Both the position numbers and the translations under genes were made by a program. From NCBI GenBank assembly GCA_030248135.1, contig JASANC010004111.1, forward strand, positions 33,778-97,777: 64,000 bases of DNA, read 5' to 3'. Every line of letters begins with the position of its first letter. Within the stretch, counting starts at the first letter, position 1. A model generated the notes under the pieces. That model was given only the letters and a program-made list of their open reading frames with translations, did not search any database and was not told the origin of the DNA. Of this stretch, positions 45,537-58,882 are shown piece after piece. This stretch comes from Theristus sp. LFF4_11 (Eukaryota; Nematoda; Chromadorea; Monhysterida; Xyalidae).

Positions 45537-47245
45537 CAGGGTGTTTCCTCCCACCCCCAAAATTTTTTGTTGCAATTTCAGGGGCTGAAACCGTAACAGA
45601 AGAGGGGTTTTCGGGTACGTTGAGTTCAAAAATCTTATTAGAAGTTTTTCCGACGCTTCTATTGTGCCCTAAACGCGTATGCCATGGGGATGAGGAGGGA
45701 AAATTCCTTGATAATTAAATTTAAATGAAAAAACGCGTTACAAGGAACCTGAAATCCTCTGACAAATACAAATCAGGACCGCTGAGTTCGAATATGAGTT
45801 TATTTTTTTATACGAATTACTCCGCGCCCTAAAAACGGCCTCTATAGGGACGGAAAAGGAAAAAATTAAAAAAAATCGGAAACTGGTCAAAAAAATCTGA
45901 AAACTAAGCCATAAAAACAAATCAAGGTCGCTGAGTCCGAATATAACGTTTATTTTGCCATACGAATCACTCCGCACCCTAAAACGGCCTCTATAAAGAC
46001 GAAAAGGGAAAAAATTAAAAAAATCGGAAACTACTCAAAAAATCTAAAAACTGAGCCATAAATAGAAATTGAGGTCGCTGAATTCGAATATGACGTTTAT
46101 TTTGCTATACGAATTACTCCGCACCCTAAAAACGGCCTTTATAGGGACGAAAAAAGAAAAAATTAAAAAATCGGAAACTGGTCAAAAAATCTGAAAACTA
46201 AGCCATAAACACATATCGAGGTTGCTGAGTCCGAATATGATGTTTATTTTGCCGTACGAATTACTCTGCACCTTAAAATCAATTTGAGTTTATGGCTCAG
46301 TTTTCAGATTTTTTTTGACTAGTTTTCAATTTTTTAATTTTCCCCCTTTTCGTTCCTATAAAGGCCGTTTTTAAAGTGCGGAGTGATTCGAATAGCCAAA
46401 TAAACGTCATATTCGGACTCAGCAACCTCGATTTGTGTTTATGGCTTAGTTTTCAGATTTTTTTGACTAGTTGCCGACTTTTTTTTAATTTTTCCCTTTT
46501 CGTCCCTATAAAAGTTGTTTTTAGGGTACGGAGTAATTCTTATGGCAAAATAAACGTCATATTCGGACTCAGCAACCTCGATTTGTGTTTATGGCTTATT
46601 TTTCAGATTTTTTTACTAGTTTCCGATTTTTTTAATTTTTCTCCTTTTCGTCCTTATAGAGGCCGTTTTTAGGGTGCGGAGTAATTCTTATAGCAACATA
46701 AACGTTATTTTTGGACTCAGCGACCCCGATTTGTGTTTATGGCTCGAGTTTCCGATTTTTTTAATTTTTTCCCTTTTCGTCCCTATAGCGGCCGTTTTTA
46801 GGGTGCGGAGTAATTCGTATAACAAAACAAAACGTCATATTCGGACTCAGCGACCTCGATTTGTGTTTATGGCTTAGTTTTCAGATTTTTTTGACTAGTT
46901 TCCGATTTTTTTAATTTTTTCCCTTTTCGTCTTTATAGAGGCCGTTTTTAGGATGCGGAGTAATTCGTATGAAAAAAATAAACGTCATATTCGGACTCAG
47001 CGACCTTGATTTGTATTTGTAACAGGATTTCAGGTTCCTTGTGACGCATTTTTTCATTTAAGTTTAATTATCAAGGAATTTTCCCTCCTCATCCCATGGC
47101 ATACGCGTTTAGGGCACAATAGAAGCGTCGGGCAAACTTCTAAATAAGATTTTTGAACTCAGCGTACCCGAAAACCCCCCTTCTGTCACGGTTTCAGCCC
47201 CTGAAATTGCAACAAAAAATTTTGGGGGTGGGAGGAAACACCCTG
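45537..47245. mobile_element. hAT-like foldback element, copy 2 (1709 bp)
   Basis: Almost identical to 42814-44523, with the same ATTACAGC flanks (45529-45536 and 47246-47253) in the same surrounding sequence. It therefore was copied with the segment and did not insert independently. Confidence 0.88.
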
Positions 47246-47278
47246 ATTACAGCTAGTAATTGCCCATCATCAACTATA

Positions 47279-49529
47279 CTAGCAAATTGACCCGTGCCTA
47301 CGGCACGGTTAGCTGATAAATACAACTATTATTTTTGAGTTGGTTTTCCCTTTTGACCTTGCCCACGACGCGGACTCAAAATGCATTGCATTTTGATTTT
47401 GAGCTGCTTTAACCGACTGTTGTTGATTTACCATAGAAATGATCGCTCACTTTTAAAGCAATCGTATCCGTCGATGCTTCTACTTTTTTTGAAAATCAAC
47501 AGCATTTTTGTTGTTTAAGCCGTGTTTTTTGTCAAGCAACATGCTTTTGCTGATTTTATTGCTGTCGATTCAATCGTAACCTGATTTACTCACCATAACA
47601 CTGATTACCGTGTGGTTTGGTTTTCGCTGTTTCAGCATCAATCAATGCGACACATAAGAAATAACAGATATCTAACAATCATAACTGCACTGCCATTCAA
47701 ATATGAAAAACAATCTTTTTAATCAGCAACAAACAACTGCCATTCCCTATTAAAGTATCAAAATCAATTCTCGCATTTATTAGCTTTTCAATGTCGCTTA
47801 TTTGTCCTTTCATTCTTTGCTAATCAGTTGCACTCCACTGTCCTTCCCGTTTAAAGTATCAAAAAAACAATCTCCTTTGATCAACAACAATTAACAGCCA
47901 TCCCGCTCAAAGTTTTAAAAATGTTTAAGTTTTTGTTTCAGTTTAAAATACAGGTTTAAGAAAAGCAATCTGCTTCAGTCAGCTGTCATTTCTGAATAGG
48001 CAACACTGTTCTAAATACCCACTGGAAAGCACCCGCTTTTGACTTGGTAATGGTTTTTTACCCGCTTACCCTAACCTAAGCCAGGCCTTTTAGAGTGTAA
48101 ATGTCAAAAAGGCAACACTTCTGAACAATTGTTGCAAAACGCCAACTTTCGTTTTGATAAGTTGCTTCTTTTTCCCGCTTACTCTAACCTAAGCTAAGCC
48201 TTTTAAAGTTTAAATGGCGAAAAATGCAAAACTTTTCTGAATATTCGCTGCAAAACGGCCACTTTTGTGTGGTATGTTTACTACTCTTACCTTTAACCCT
48301 AACCTTAGCCAAGGATTTTTGATAGAATTGAAATGACAAAACAGCAACATTTTACTGAATACCCGTAGCAAAGCTCACCTAAGCCAAGCCTTTTAAAGTT
48401 TAAATGACGAAAAATGCAAAACTTTTCTGAATATTCGCTGCAAAACAGCCACTTTTGTGTGGTATGTTTACTGCTCTTATTTTTAACCCTAACCTTAGCC
48501 AAGGATTTTTGATAGAATGGAAATGACAAAACAGCAACATTTTGCTGAATATCCGTAGCAAAGATCCCGCTTTTGTTTTGAATGTTTACTTCTTTTCCCC
48601 GCTTACTCTAACCTAAGCCAGTTCTTTTTGATCGAGTGCAACAAAAAGCAACTCGTTTCTGAGTACCCATTGTGTAAAACGGTCGCTTTTGTTTTGTTAT
48701 GTAGCTTTTCTATCCTACATGTAAGTGATGCATTTTCTATGATAAAAAAACAAATGAAGGAAAAAGCAACGATTTTCTACATACTGAACACCCGTAGCAA
48801 AGCTCCCGTTTTTGTTTTGAATGTTTACTTCTTTTCCCCGCTTACCCTAACCTAAGCCAGTTCTTTTTGATCGAGTGCAACAAAAAGCAACACGTTTCTG
48901 AGTACCCATTGTGTAAAACGGTCGCTTTTGTTTTGTTATGTAGCTTTTCTATCCTAAGTGACGCATTTTCTATGATAAAAAACAAATGAAGGAAAAAGCA
49001 ACGATTTTCTAAATACTCGTTGTAAACACCGGCTTTATAAAAAGTCTACCTTGCGAAAAGAGCGATCAACTTTCAAGCGATTGTTTTAAAAACTCGTTTT
49101 TTGTGAAAAAAACTCCATCGCGGCTTTATAAAAAGTCTACCTTGCGAAAAGAGCGATCAACTTTCAAGCGATTGTTTTAAAAACTCGTTTTTTGTGAAAA
49201 AAACTCCATCGTCTACAATGGAGTCCTTGCAATTCTTACGATTGTCTCGCTTGTTTGTTGTCGCTCTTGAGCAAAAGGCATCATGATGACTAACGTCATG
49301 TGGAATGACGATTTTAACTCTGCATTGTCATTAGAAAATGGAGTATGAGTATTCAGCTGATGATGACTTAAATAGCAAAATTGGCTCAAACTTGTAAATT
49401 TTAATAGCCAATCAACGTAGCGGAACGGACCTGACTTACATACATACACAGTTACTATCTTTAGCCAATCAACGTAGCGGAACGGACCTGACTTACATAC
49501 ATACACAGTTACTATCTTAGTATTATAGA
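47279..49529 (-). mobile_element. Non-autonomous Helitron, 2251 bp, with preserved empty site
   Basis: On the - strand it starts TCTATAATACTAAGATAG (49529) and ends with the hairpin CCGTGCC-GTA-GGCACGG, GTCAATTTG and CTAG (47279). Flanking bases are T and A in plus orientation: removing it restores CAACTATATGTTCC, exactly the sequence at about 44550 in unit 2. The interior holds ~110-bp repeats with CCGCTTACCCTAACCTAAGCC and AACACTTTTCTGAATA.CC, a doubled ~90-bp block (49033-49213) and a doubled ~47-bp block (49405-49520). There is no Rep/helicase. Confidence 0.88.
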
Positions 49530-50693
49530 TGTTCCTTTAAACCTGTCACTTCGCAGAACACAGAGCATGCGAAACTAAGCACAAGAAATAAGAAGGACTA
49601 TATAGGATTGGGTTGGCTAAAATAAAACCATGCATTCATGACCAAATGTCTTCTTGCTTCTCCAATCTCGCTCTTTCATCGTTCGCGGCTCTGCACTCTG
49701 CAGAAAAGTGACAGACGTAAAGAATCATACGTTACCCGATTGGGCACATTATCTTAATAGCTCCAGTAAATGTACGTTGAATTTGAATTGTCGTCGTTTG
49801 TTTCAAAAGCCAGTTTCCAAACGCTTAAAAGGTAGAAATCTCAAGTGACGATTTTCAGTCATTCTGACTGTCTCACCTCCAACTAATTTGTTTCTCACAA
49901 GACCGCCCAAGCACAATCAGACTGTTTTATTTTACTTCTAAACCAATCTGAAAATGACACTTGTATCTGACAAACTGTCATTTGAAACGAATAGCTTGTA
50001 CATGACCAATATGGTAGAACGCAAACCGAGCAAACATATACAGATCTGGTAACTTGAACGGCAATAAACTCTGTAATTATATCATCATAAGCCAAATTGA
50101 CAAATAATAAGCAGAATAACTTTTCATTTCAGTTTGTACAAAATATGTAAATCACAGTTCGTAAAAAATGTTCATGGTTCGAAAATAAAAAAATATTGAG
50201 ACAGAAAAGGTTGAAAGGTAGAGCGATCGCAAAGGAATAAGACAAGCAGAACTTACAAGAAAAATCGTTAACCTGTGCAGTTCGCTGATTGGCTTGTTAA
50301 AATAACGCTTCCAACGGAGGTTTGAAATTGTTTACTGAACAGCCAATCAATGATTTACCTGAGTTAACGAAGTAATAAACCGCAAATAAATATTAGAGAC
50401 TCGAAGAACATCAATAAAAACATGATCCATCAACGAAAATGGCTGATCAGTCAACAGAAATGTGTCGAACACACCGTGTTACGCTGATGATTGGCTGCAT
50501 TTCGAGTACAGCCAATCAACATGTTAGAATTTTTCAAATTCAAGTCGTGTTCGACTGTCCAAACACTACAAACGGACAGCACAAAAAAACCGAAAAGCCA
50601 AAAACAATCCATAAAATTTGATTCCAAACCGGTGGTGGCAAATGAGGCCAAAGAAACAAACGATATAATATAAGCAGCAATGAGTGACGCCGA

Positions 50694-53600
50694 CTAGCGG
50701 TGTGGGTATTCGTTGGTTGGTGCTCCGTTGGCAGACGGGTTGCCAGTTTGCGGCCAATGCTGATGGTGCAGCCAAACGGTGTCGCTGTCGGAGATTGTCG
50801 TTGGCACCGCGTGCTGCTGGCCCATGCTCGCCATCACCAACTGCAAAACGCGCCCTTTGCGGTATTATCGGCCAGTTCTTGCAGAAGTGCCTCATATAAA
50901 CCGAAAAAGAGCCACACAAAAACTACTTACTTATCAAGTGCTCTTTTTCAACCAATTTTCAACTGATCATTTCAAATGTGCGACCCAAATTTGCATCATT
51001 TAGAAAAGCCGGCCGCGCGCGTAGAGCTATCACTTTCAAACACTCTACCAGACGGACACCCTTCCGTTTTAGAGAAAGCCGTTTGCGGCGTTTGCCGACA
51101 AGCAGCGCAGTGGTGATCAAGAGCAACAAGCCAATAGCAAAGCGGCGCTCACGTCGCCGCCCTGTCCGGAGTAGCCAGCGGTGTGCTGCGACTGCGCCGG
51201 CCACAACGCCATGGGCGTGCCGGCACTGGTGTTGTAGTCGCGGTCGATCAACGCGCTCGCCGTCAGACTCGCCACCGTGCTGCTGTCGCTGCTCGCGCCG
51301 ATCGGCGTGTATGCGTGCGCTTGGGCGTCTGCGAATGGTGGCACACAAGTGGACAGAGCAACCATAACGTCTCCATCACATAATCACCTTCAAATAATTG
51401 CGTGATCGGCAGCGCCCTCGATAATCCGCAGGCATTCCACCATTAGTTTTTGGGGTTTATGCGCGTTATAACGGTTACCCCACCACAGGAAACAACACCC
51501 TGGGTGCAGACACTTTTGGGAGGGGGGGGGGGTGTTCTGTTCAGTGCGCCCCCCCCCAGCCTAATCGCTCAATGTTGCCATACCATCAAACGGCGCCGCG
51601 ACGCCAGTGGCGTTGTTCGAGTGATAGGCAGCGTCGAGCAGGTGTTGCTGTTGTTGCTGTTGCCACTGTTGCAATCGTGCCGCGGCCGCAGCACCGCCCG
51701 CCGTCGTGCCACTGCCGGCAGCCGCAGCGGCCGCGTACGACTCCGGACTGGCGGCCATGCTGGCGCTGATCACCGTTGCGCTGTCCGCTGGCGCACAACT
51801 GAGACGGCGACAAAAAAAAACACGAAAAGTACGTTTACTGGATTTTGCGACCGACTGTAACGACTGATCTTTGTACTTTTATGTTTGCACTGTGTTTCGC
51901 CATACTTTCATTTCAGCCGCAATCTACAATCAACCAAACTATGCAAGGCAATTTGCGCGATCTGAGGTGGCATGCTGAATTGTTGCATCGAGCTGTTTGA
52001 CCCAATTGGTGAGTAACTGAGCATAATTCAAAAATATCCAATCAGCTGATCGCTTATGATTTACTTCAACTTCAACAGTACACAGTGTAACTTCATTGAA
52101 TGAAACTCTCTGATCATAACTCAGCTGCGCATGCAAACGCGCGGCCAGCCGCAAGCAACCACACACAAGCAGTCTCCCATGCCGTGCTCACCCGGCCGCC
52201 GGCGAGTGCGTTGCGACCACATACTCAAACTCCTCCGAGTACGGATTCAGAAACTTGTACGCGCTGACGTTCAACGTCACGAAGTCGCCCGTCTTACAGC
52301 GCGCCCGCCAGGTCGTCTGCACCGCGTGATCCTTCAGTCGCATCAGCTGCAAGCAGACGCTTTCAAGTAAAGAAACACTGTGCTCACACGAGCCGTCCAT
52401 GGCAGTATTCAAGTTCTTCATTCGCATCAACGATAGAAAACCGCTCCATTCCACACACACCTGCGCAAACGCATCTCTCAACGTTGACTCGTCTGATGGG
52501 TGCGCCAAATCCCACCAGGTCGTGTTCAGCACCTCGGCGGCGCTGTAGCCAAGCACATTCGGTAGACTGCAACAAATTCACTGGCTATTCCGTACAGCAG
52601 TGCAACAGAAGGCTAATTGGTCACAGTTCTAACGCGCTCAATCAACGAGTGATTTTTTGGATTATGGGATCTGAATTACGTGCGGTTCACACAGTCTCAT
52701 CGGTTCGTTTCTTGCCGTTCACAGCATTCAAGTGGACGAATGGGAATGTCAAACAAGTCTGTGCGCATTGTGTCCTAAACAACACGCGTGTTCACCGTTG
52801 ATCAGCGAACGTGATCTTGCCATCGGCCGAGTGTCGTGTCATGATCTGCGTCGGTTGGCCTTGCGCACCGGATGCAGCGACGTCGGCGGCGACCGGCATG
52901 GCGCTGATCTGCAGCCGGCCAATCGCCACCAGGCAACTGCCGCCTCCGGCCACCGGCATGCCGTTCATGTCCAATTGCTGGTGGCCTTCTAAGCCTGCAA
53001 GCGGATGCGCCGCAGTTAGAATTTTTGCCAGAAAAGAAACGTTTTGCTTGAGGTGACTTTCAGTTTCAATGTTGATTGTAGACACACGCGGTCCGAATAC
53101 ACCATATCTAACTTTTGTGTTTGTCCGTATTTGGCAGTTTGGAATGCAAATGCAACAATCAACAAGGTGTGTAATTGGCATTGCAAGGTAATTGTGGACT
53201 TCGTTTTTCAATTCTTCGATCGTCGACAATAAAGTCGCAAATACGCCATGTTCGAAATCAGCCTAACCATGTGGTGGACAGTTTTTGATGTAGCCAGTGC
53301 AATGCACCACAACGTAATGATGACCGTCGTGCGTGAAAATCGGCCGACGATTTCGCAATCGGCTGAGCGCGCCGAGACCGTGGTTGGTGTGGCCGAGTCG
53401 CATGCGACAGATGAAACCGCGCCGACACGACATGTGCAGGCGTAAGGACGCTGCAAAGTGGCGCCAAATCAACCGATTTGTATTGTGGTTCTCTGCATTT
53501 CTGCCTCGCCAACATCATATGCAGAACGAGTGGTGGCCTCATCAGTGATGTGCCCCTCTCGAACAACTTGCGCTTGAGTATTAGGCTTTAGTAAATGAAC

Positions 53601-56600
53601 AGAAAATGAACACAACAATGCAATATCGATCAAATCTGTTGTGTTTTGACATACACGGCAAGCGACATTACGTTGTTGCACAGAAATTATTGCCGAACAA
53701 CAGAGGGACCAGCCATTTATCATTATCCGTGTTTTCCGCAATAAGATTTCAAATCGAATCGAAACACAGAAAACTGTCCAAAACAGCAAGCTGAAAAAAA
53801 AACTCCACCACTCACATTGGCTGCTCTCCTTTTTGACGGTTCCAGCTGAAAATCAGATATAAAAATATTTTAATTTTAATTTTTATAAGATTTTAATAGA
53901 AAAAAGCTGTGCCCACTTTTCAAATCGAGCATCCGACTGAGCGAGCTGCCATCGTTCGGCGACAACTGTTCCCTGACCTTGTCCACGTCTTCCGGGTGTA
54001 TCAAATCGAATATTGATCGATCCAGCCAATCCGACTAAATATTTAGAACGATTCACTTTTTATTGATTTTAAGACCTGTTAAAAATCTTTTCAGACCGTG
54101 ACGAATATGCATGTACAGAAACACAAAAAAACTTTAAATTATCAAGATTGAAAAAACGGAAAAATCAGAAAAAACCCACCTGTGTCAAGTTTAGCACCGG
54201 GAGAATTGAATCAGCGGCATACATCACTTTGCCCGTGTCGCAAGAGACAACAAACAAAAAACCGTTTGCTGCCTCCAAGATCAGATGCTTCAATTCTTGA
54301 TCCGTCAAAAATGACGGCTTGTAAGAGCCATCCGCATTTGTGTTGCCGGTGCCTGAAATGGAACAAGGCTATCAAATCCAATAAACCAAGAAATTCCTTT
54401 AAAAAACCTTGAAAATAACCACAGCGAAACGAGCACTCCCCGACTGACCTCGTATTGACTTCATATGAGCGACGGCCATGCGCAGGATCGTCAGTTTATC
54501 GGGTTTGCGGCCGAGCGACGCGCATTGCGGCACCATTTCGGCGAGCTCGTTGATGTAGTGCGTCATCTTGTTGCGGCGGCGGCGTTCGATTTCGCTGTGG
54601 TTTTCCCTGGAACGGTCAGGCGCCAAACAATAGCGACACAAAAAGTCATCACACACACACACACAACACGAAATGGTCTCCGAATCCAATCCAATGTTGT
54701 ACGTATTTGTCTCATATTCTTCCATTTGAAAACCAAAACAACAGACACTCGCTCAAACGGACAACAATGCATGGATCATGTCTTAATTTATGTGCATGAT
54801 ATGACGAAGACATGATCCACAACAATAGTGGGTGGAGTGTTAGCAAAAAAAATCAAAACCAAAAAAACCAATAATCCGAATATGCATCTCTTACAACCGT
54901 GCGCATCGCTCCTTCTCTGAATTGAGATGATCGTGTTGCACGTTGCCGGAATCGTGGCCGGACGCCACCGGCATTCCGGACGACGACGAGCCGGCGGTCG
55001 ACGCATCGAGACGCGAGTATTTCGCCATCGAGCCACCGGCGCCCGCTGCTGCCGACAATTCGTCATCGTCGCTGCTGAAGAGGTGAATTTAAAAAAGTCT
55101 GCATCATTGAATTCGTGGCTCATTGATTGGTCGACTGCACGACGACTGCAAACGCATATTCAAAAACTTCAAATTTCATGTTTGAGTTTAAAAAAAACAC
55201 CGTTTGTCTACAGACTGATTTATGCATTGTGTCTGACCGTCATGTGCTCCAATGTGTGCTGCGCTTTTCCTGCACCGCAGCCAGGAGTTCCAGTTTGAGT
55301 GTCCCTCAGAGCCTCTTAGGAAAAAATTATGTGAAAGGGGTGAACCAAATTGAAATTCTGATGCCTCCGCCGCATGCATGCGTTCTGGCAAAGGATGTTT
55401 TTTGTTGAAGCAAATGACTCGTTCGAATTTGTTGCCAGTGGATTCGAAAGTTAAAAATTCTTGTGGGTTTGAGAACTGCCGCAAATTGACATTATCTAAA
55501 AATGCGGGAGACGCATATAAAAGGAGGAATATGGCCTTGTGTAAGCAGTGAAAGACTTGGCTCGACAACGCTTTTCAAGTCTCTGATGTGGTACACACGG
55601 ATACAAGTACATAAGAGTCATATTTTTGCGCCGCGTTTGTTGCTTAAAAGCTTGCTGAAAAGCGTAAAAACTTTGAAGTTATCTAGATATTTTTCAATTG
55701 GCCTCTTCAGTTTAGTCTAAAATCACATCATGTGCGAAATTCTGCACAGCATGGCCGAATAAATGAGGCAGTCCATCAAGGCGGGATTAGTGGCTGACTA
55801 GGAGTTGTCTTTTTCAAAAATGCCAACATAATTTCCAATCATGTGTGCAAGGGAGAAAGAATGAACAGAATAATACGGATAATCCATTAGTTTAAAAAAA
55901 CGCATCAAATTTGGCATACAATTTGGTTTCTGAACTTCTTTTTCTTTCATTCAAAATTCGCGCGCTCCTTGCACCCTGAAAAAAGCTGCCATGTTTAATC
56001 GGCTATACTGTAGACGCACTCCTATCAGCGAACTCAAAAGAAACGTTGGCTGGCTGCGAAGAAATTCGTAACTTATTGCACATTCCCTTCTGATTACTGA
56101 AAAGCAGAGACGACCATACTGGGCTAAACAATGAAAAAGATGCAGCAAACCTATGTTCATGCTGGAAATTAGTGCTGGACTGCTGATCAGTTGAATTCAT
56201 TTAAAATAAATAAACCACATGGGAGTACATCGAAACACATTTTCATTGTTTAAAAAAACAGCAACTGTAGAAACAGGGTACAATAACTGTTTGAAACTGA
56301 GCATGACTATACCCGAAAAACAGGTTATTCCTGTTTTCGAATGAAACAAAGCACCTGTCAACAAGTTGTTGACTTTGTTTGGCTTGTTTGTTGACATGTT
56401 TTCTTGATATTATTGATAACAGTCACAATCCGAATGCGGGTATCGTCCACCGGGACGCCTATTTGCAATAAAAATTGCCAAGTTCAGTTTACTGGGTTTC
56501 CAATAGCGATAGCTTCCCGAAATATCCTAGCACATGAACAAAACCACTGAGCGCAACAACGCAGCAGGTTACGCGCACCCGCACATTCCCAAGAGAACGT

Positions 56601-58523
56601 TGCATGATCAAGGCGGTCGCGAGCTAGACGGTCTGTTTGCTTGCGCACTGTGCAACATCACAATTTATAGCAGAGTGTCCGGTCTTTTCAGACCAGGACT
56701 TTATTAATAAGTTTTATAAAATTGAAAAATTCGCTCACTCGATCTCGTTTAGCCACGGGTCGACTTTATCAACAAGACCATTGATGCTCATCGCATGATG
56801 GAACGAATGGTGCGCGCTTCCGGTCGCATAGATTTGGCTCATTGTTCAGTGTGTCATACGAATTCAAACAATATCAATCACACGATTCAGTTTAAACGTG
56901 TTTTTAATACTATCTGAATAGTGAGTATATTAACAGGTTATAACAAAATAAAACTAAAAATTCGAATGAACAACTTGTTTTTTGACAAAGTGAGTATACA
57001 CATGTCCGGTAGTGTATCGCACACAAGCACAGGGACTGTGGCAAGCGCACATTTCTGTCCGTCAGAATTTCATTTTTTTCTGGATTGACCACCGCCACCA
57101 CAAAAAGTGGCTACAACACACACACACACACACTACAGCTGTCGAAAACACAACGAAATCGAGCCATAAGTAAACACAGATCTATCCATTCATCAAGTGT
57201 CAAGTCTGGCCCAGTAATGTCGAAACTGTCTCGTTGTGAACGCCAACCACAAACGACAAATAAAAAACGATTTAACAAAGTAAAAAAATCGCGACCAATA
57301 GCCGCGCCATACGCTTCAACGTTGAACACCGGACAGACAACAAGACACGAATTGAGGCATTCATGCGGCTGGCCGAAAACACATCCATTTTGTCATGAAG
57401 AATTCAATTATTATTTATTATCTATTAAATTCTTGCGAAGCCTGAGAGCATCCACCCATAGAACTTCACGATAACAAAGTTCTGCAGGTTCCTACGGCTT
57501 CGCAAGCCTTTATCAAAGCCACAATTATTAAACTCGTCAATAAAAAATGATGCGTTCCAGCCAAACGGATGAATACCCGAAATGAAAACGCTCATTTTTT
57601 CGACGTACGATCGGCGCGCGTCCACCTGTACACGCAAGTGGGCGCAGGAAAAAAAACACAGAAATCACCGAAAATCTAAATGTCAACATCGACTATAAAA
57701 TTGGCGACCAAAACAACACAAGCACACACACGCAAGGAACACGGAGTAAATTCAAGATTTTCAACACTCAACCACCGAAAACTCGCCAAAGTGAAACGAT
57801 GATCACACACTGAGCAATGTGGCAGAGCACGGCATATCAGTCAGATCGTTATGGACTAACGAAAATCTGTCTCGATAACACACAACAGGTATTGTGTCGT
57901 CAGGGGAACGCGCGCGCGAAAAAGTGAAAATATAATCGCACTGTAACCGATGATTACTAAACAAACAAATAAATAATAATAATAATTTCGTAGAGCACAT
58001 AAATTTGCCAGCATTCGTCAGAAATATGACAAGTTTGATGGGCAGGTAAAAATGTCCGGTTATTGTGGTTGGTTGTTGTTGCCGTTTGCCAAGGGAAAAC
58101 AACAGGAAACAAGGGCGACAGAAGACATATCAAGTTGTCACCTGGAAACGGAACCTGTATCACACTGTCGACCTTACCAGCGCGCATGACTGGCATTCAG
58201 CTTCCGCTGCTAAACGTAAAAACTTCAGCTAAGAAGATTGCATCACGAGTGTTTACGCAATGCTTTCAGGTACGCCAATGCCGGGAATGTCTGCACCATG
58301 AGTGAACGTCGTTTTGTCAGACGACGGTACTCTGTTGAATTGACTGTTTCAGTAATGAAGCCAAGCCGTCCTACCTCCTCCACGAGCAGAACGACGACGA
58401 CGCGGCCAGCTGGCTGTCAGCAGCGAGCAGCGCCCCACTGGCGTAGCCGACGGTGTGCGCGAGATCGCTGGTGCCCATCATTGTGGGCGCGCCGGCACTG
58501 GACGCCGCCGTTGCGTACATCAT
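50694..58523 (-). CDS. aha-1: ARNT / AHA-1 / Tango bHLH-PAS transcription factor, 13 exons
   Basis: Exons (descending): 58523-58375, 55074-54898, 54606-54449, 54352-54180, 54034-53917, 53845-53816, 53450-53268, 52994-52796, 52566-52461, 52346-52192, 51798-51584, 51328-51153 and 50840-50694 (TAG). All phases agree, 1986 nt or 661 codons plus stop. b[86 protein letters not shown]. The [14 protein letters not shown] linker and [21 protein letters not shown] follow. [51 protein letters not shown]. The C-terminal region is Ala/Gln/Ser-rich, as in ARNT transactivation regions. ARNT is the shared nuclear partner of AHR, HIF and SIM proteins. Wording of the bHLH and PAS-B is closest to nematode AHA-1. 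Intron 1 is 3.3 kb; the 30-nt exon 53845-53816 is conserved in position. Confidence 0.93.
55075..58374. other. Large first intron of the ARNT gene
   Basis: Contains the 145-bp repeat copy C (55491-55633) with the longer shared extension to about 55745, and otherwise AT-rich sequence. Short frames such as those near 57085-57474 carry a (CA)n run and no recognisable domain. Confidence 0.5.
55491..55745 (+). mobile_element. 145-bp repeat copy C with extension
   Basis: Same 145-bp core as copies A and B, followed by the extension seen in copy B (GCTGAAAAGCGTAAAAACTT, CTAAAATCAC, CATGTGCGAAATTCTG) but without the GC-rich block. It is antisense to ARNT. Confidence 0.6.
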
Positions 58524-58882
58524 CGTAACACACACACGCACACACCAGTGTCACTGATTAGACGTGCGCCAAAAGATTGCTCGCAATCAGAAGTACAGCT
58601 ATGTGGTCGCACAACGCAATTCAACAATGGTTCAGAATTCAATTGTCAGCTAAAGAGTTCCCAGCAGACATTCTTGTTGTGATTGCAGTGTGTGATTCAT
58701 TGTCGCCCAGTAATTCAGTGGATTTTATCAGCGGTAGATCAAATTACAGGCGCTAATTGTCAATAAAATCGAGCGAGTGAATCGAATCGAGCCGTTGTAT
58801 CTTGTCAACCAACGTAGGTGGCAATTTTCATAATAAGCCAGCGATAGTTCTGTTGATGTGCTTCTAGATGAAATAATAATAA
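58524..58882. other. ARNT upstream region
   Basis: Immediate upstream DNA of the first ARNT coding exon; probably 5' UTR and promoter. No specific element can be named. Confidence 0.35.

Larger units (their letters stand above)
44964..51012. repeat. Segmental duplication unit 3 (contiguous with ARNT)
   Basis: Begins at the junction where the spacer of unit 2 (ending TTTTTATTTTAC) meets LAP1 intron 1 sequence (TGCACCCGTCACATTCC). It contains LAP1 exon 1 copy 3, the second foldback element, the Helitron, the spacer and the genuine ARNT last exon. Homology to unit 1 ends near 51012, where the sequence continues into ARNT introns. Confidence 0.82.

Noticed and set aside
43016..46877. Repeated 67-98-codon frames inside the foldback elements
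   Set aside because: They follow the internal tandem units and occur identically in both orientations of the palindrome; there is no transposase similarity.
57085..57474. + strand frame of 129 codons within ARNT intron 1
   Set aside because: Contains a (CA)n run, no recognisable domain and no splice partners.
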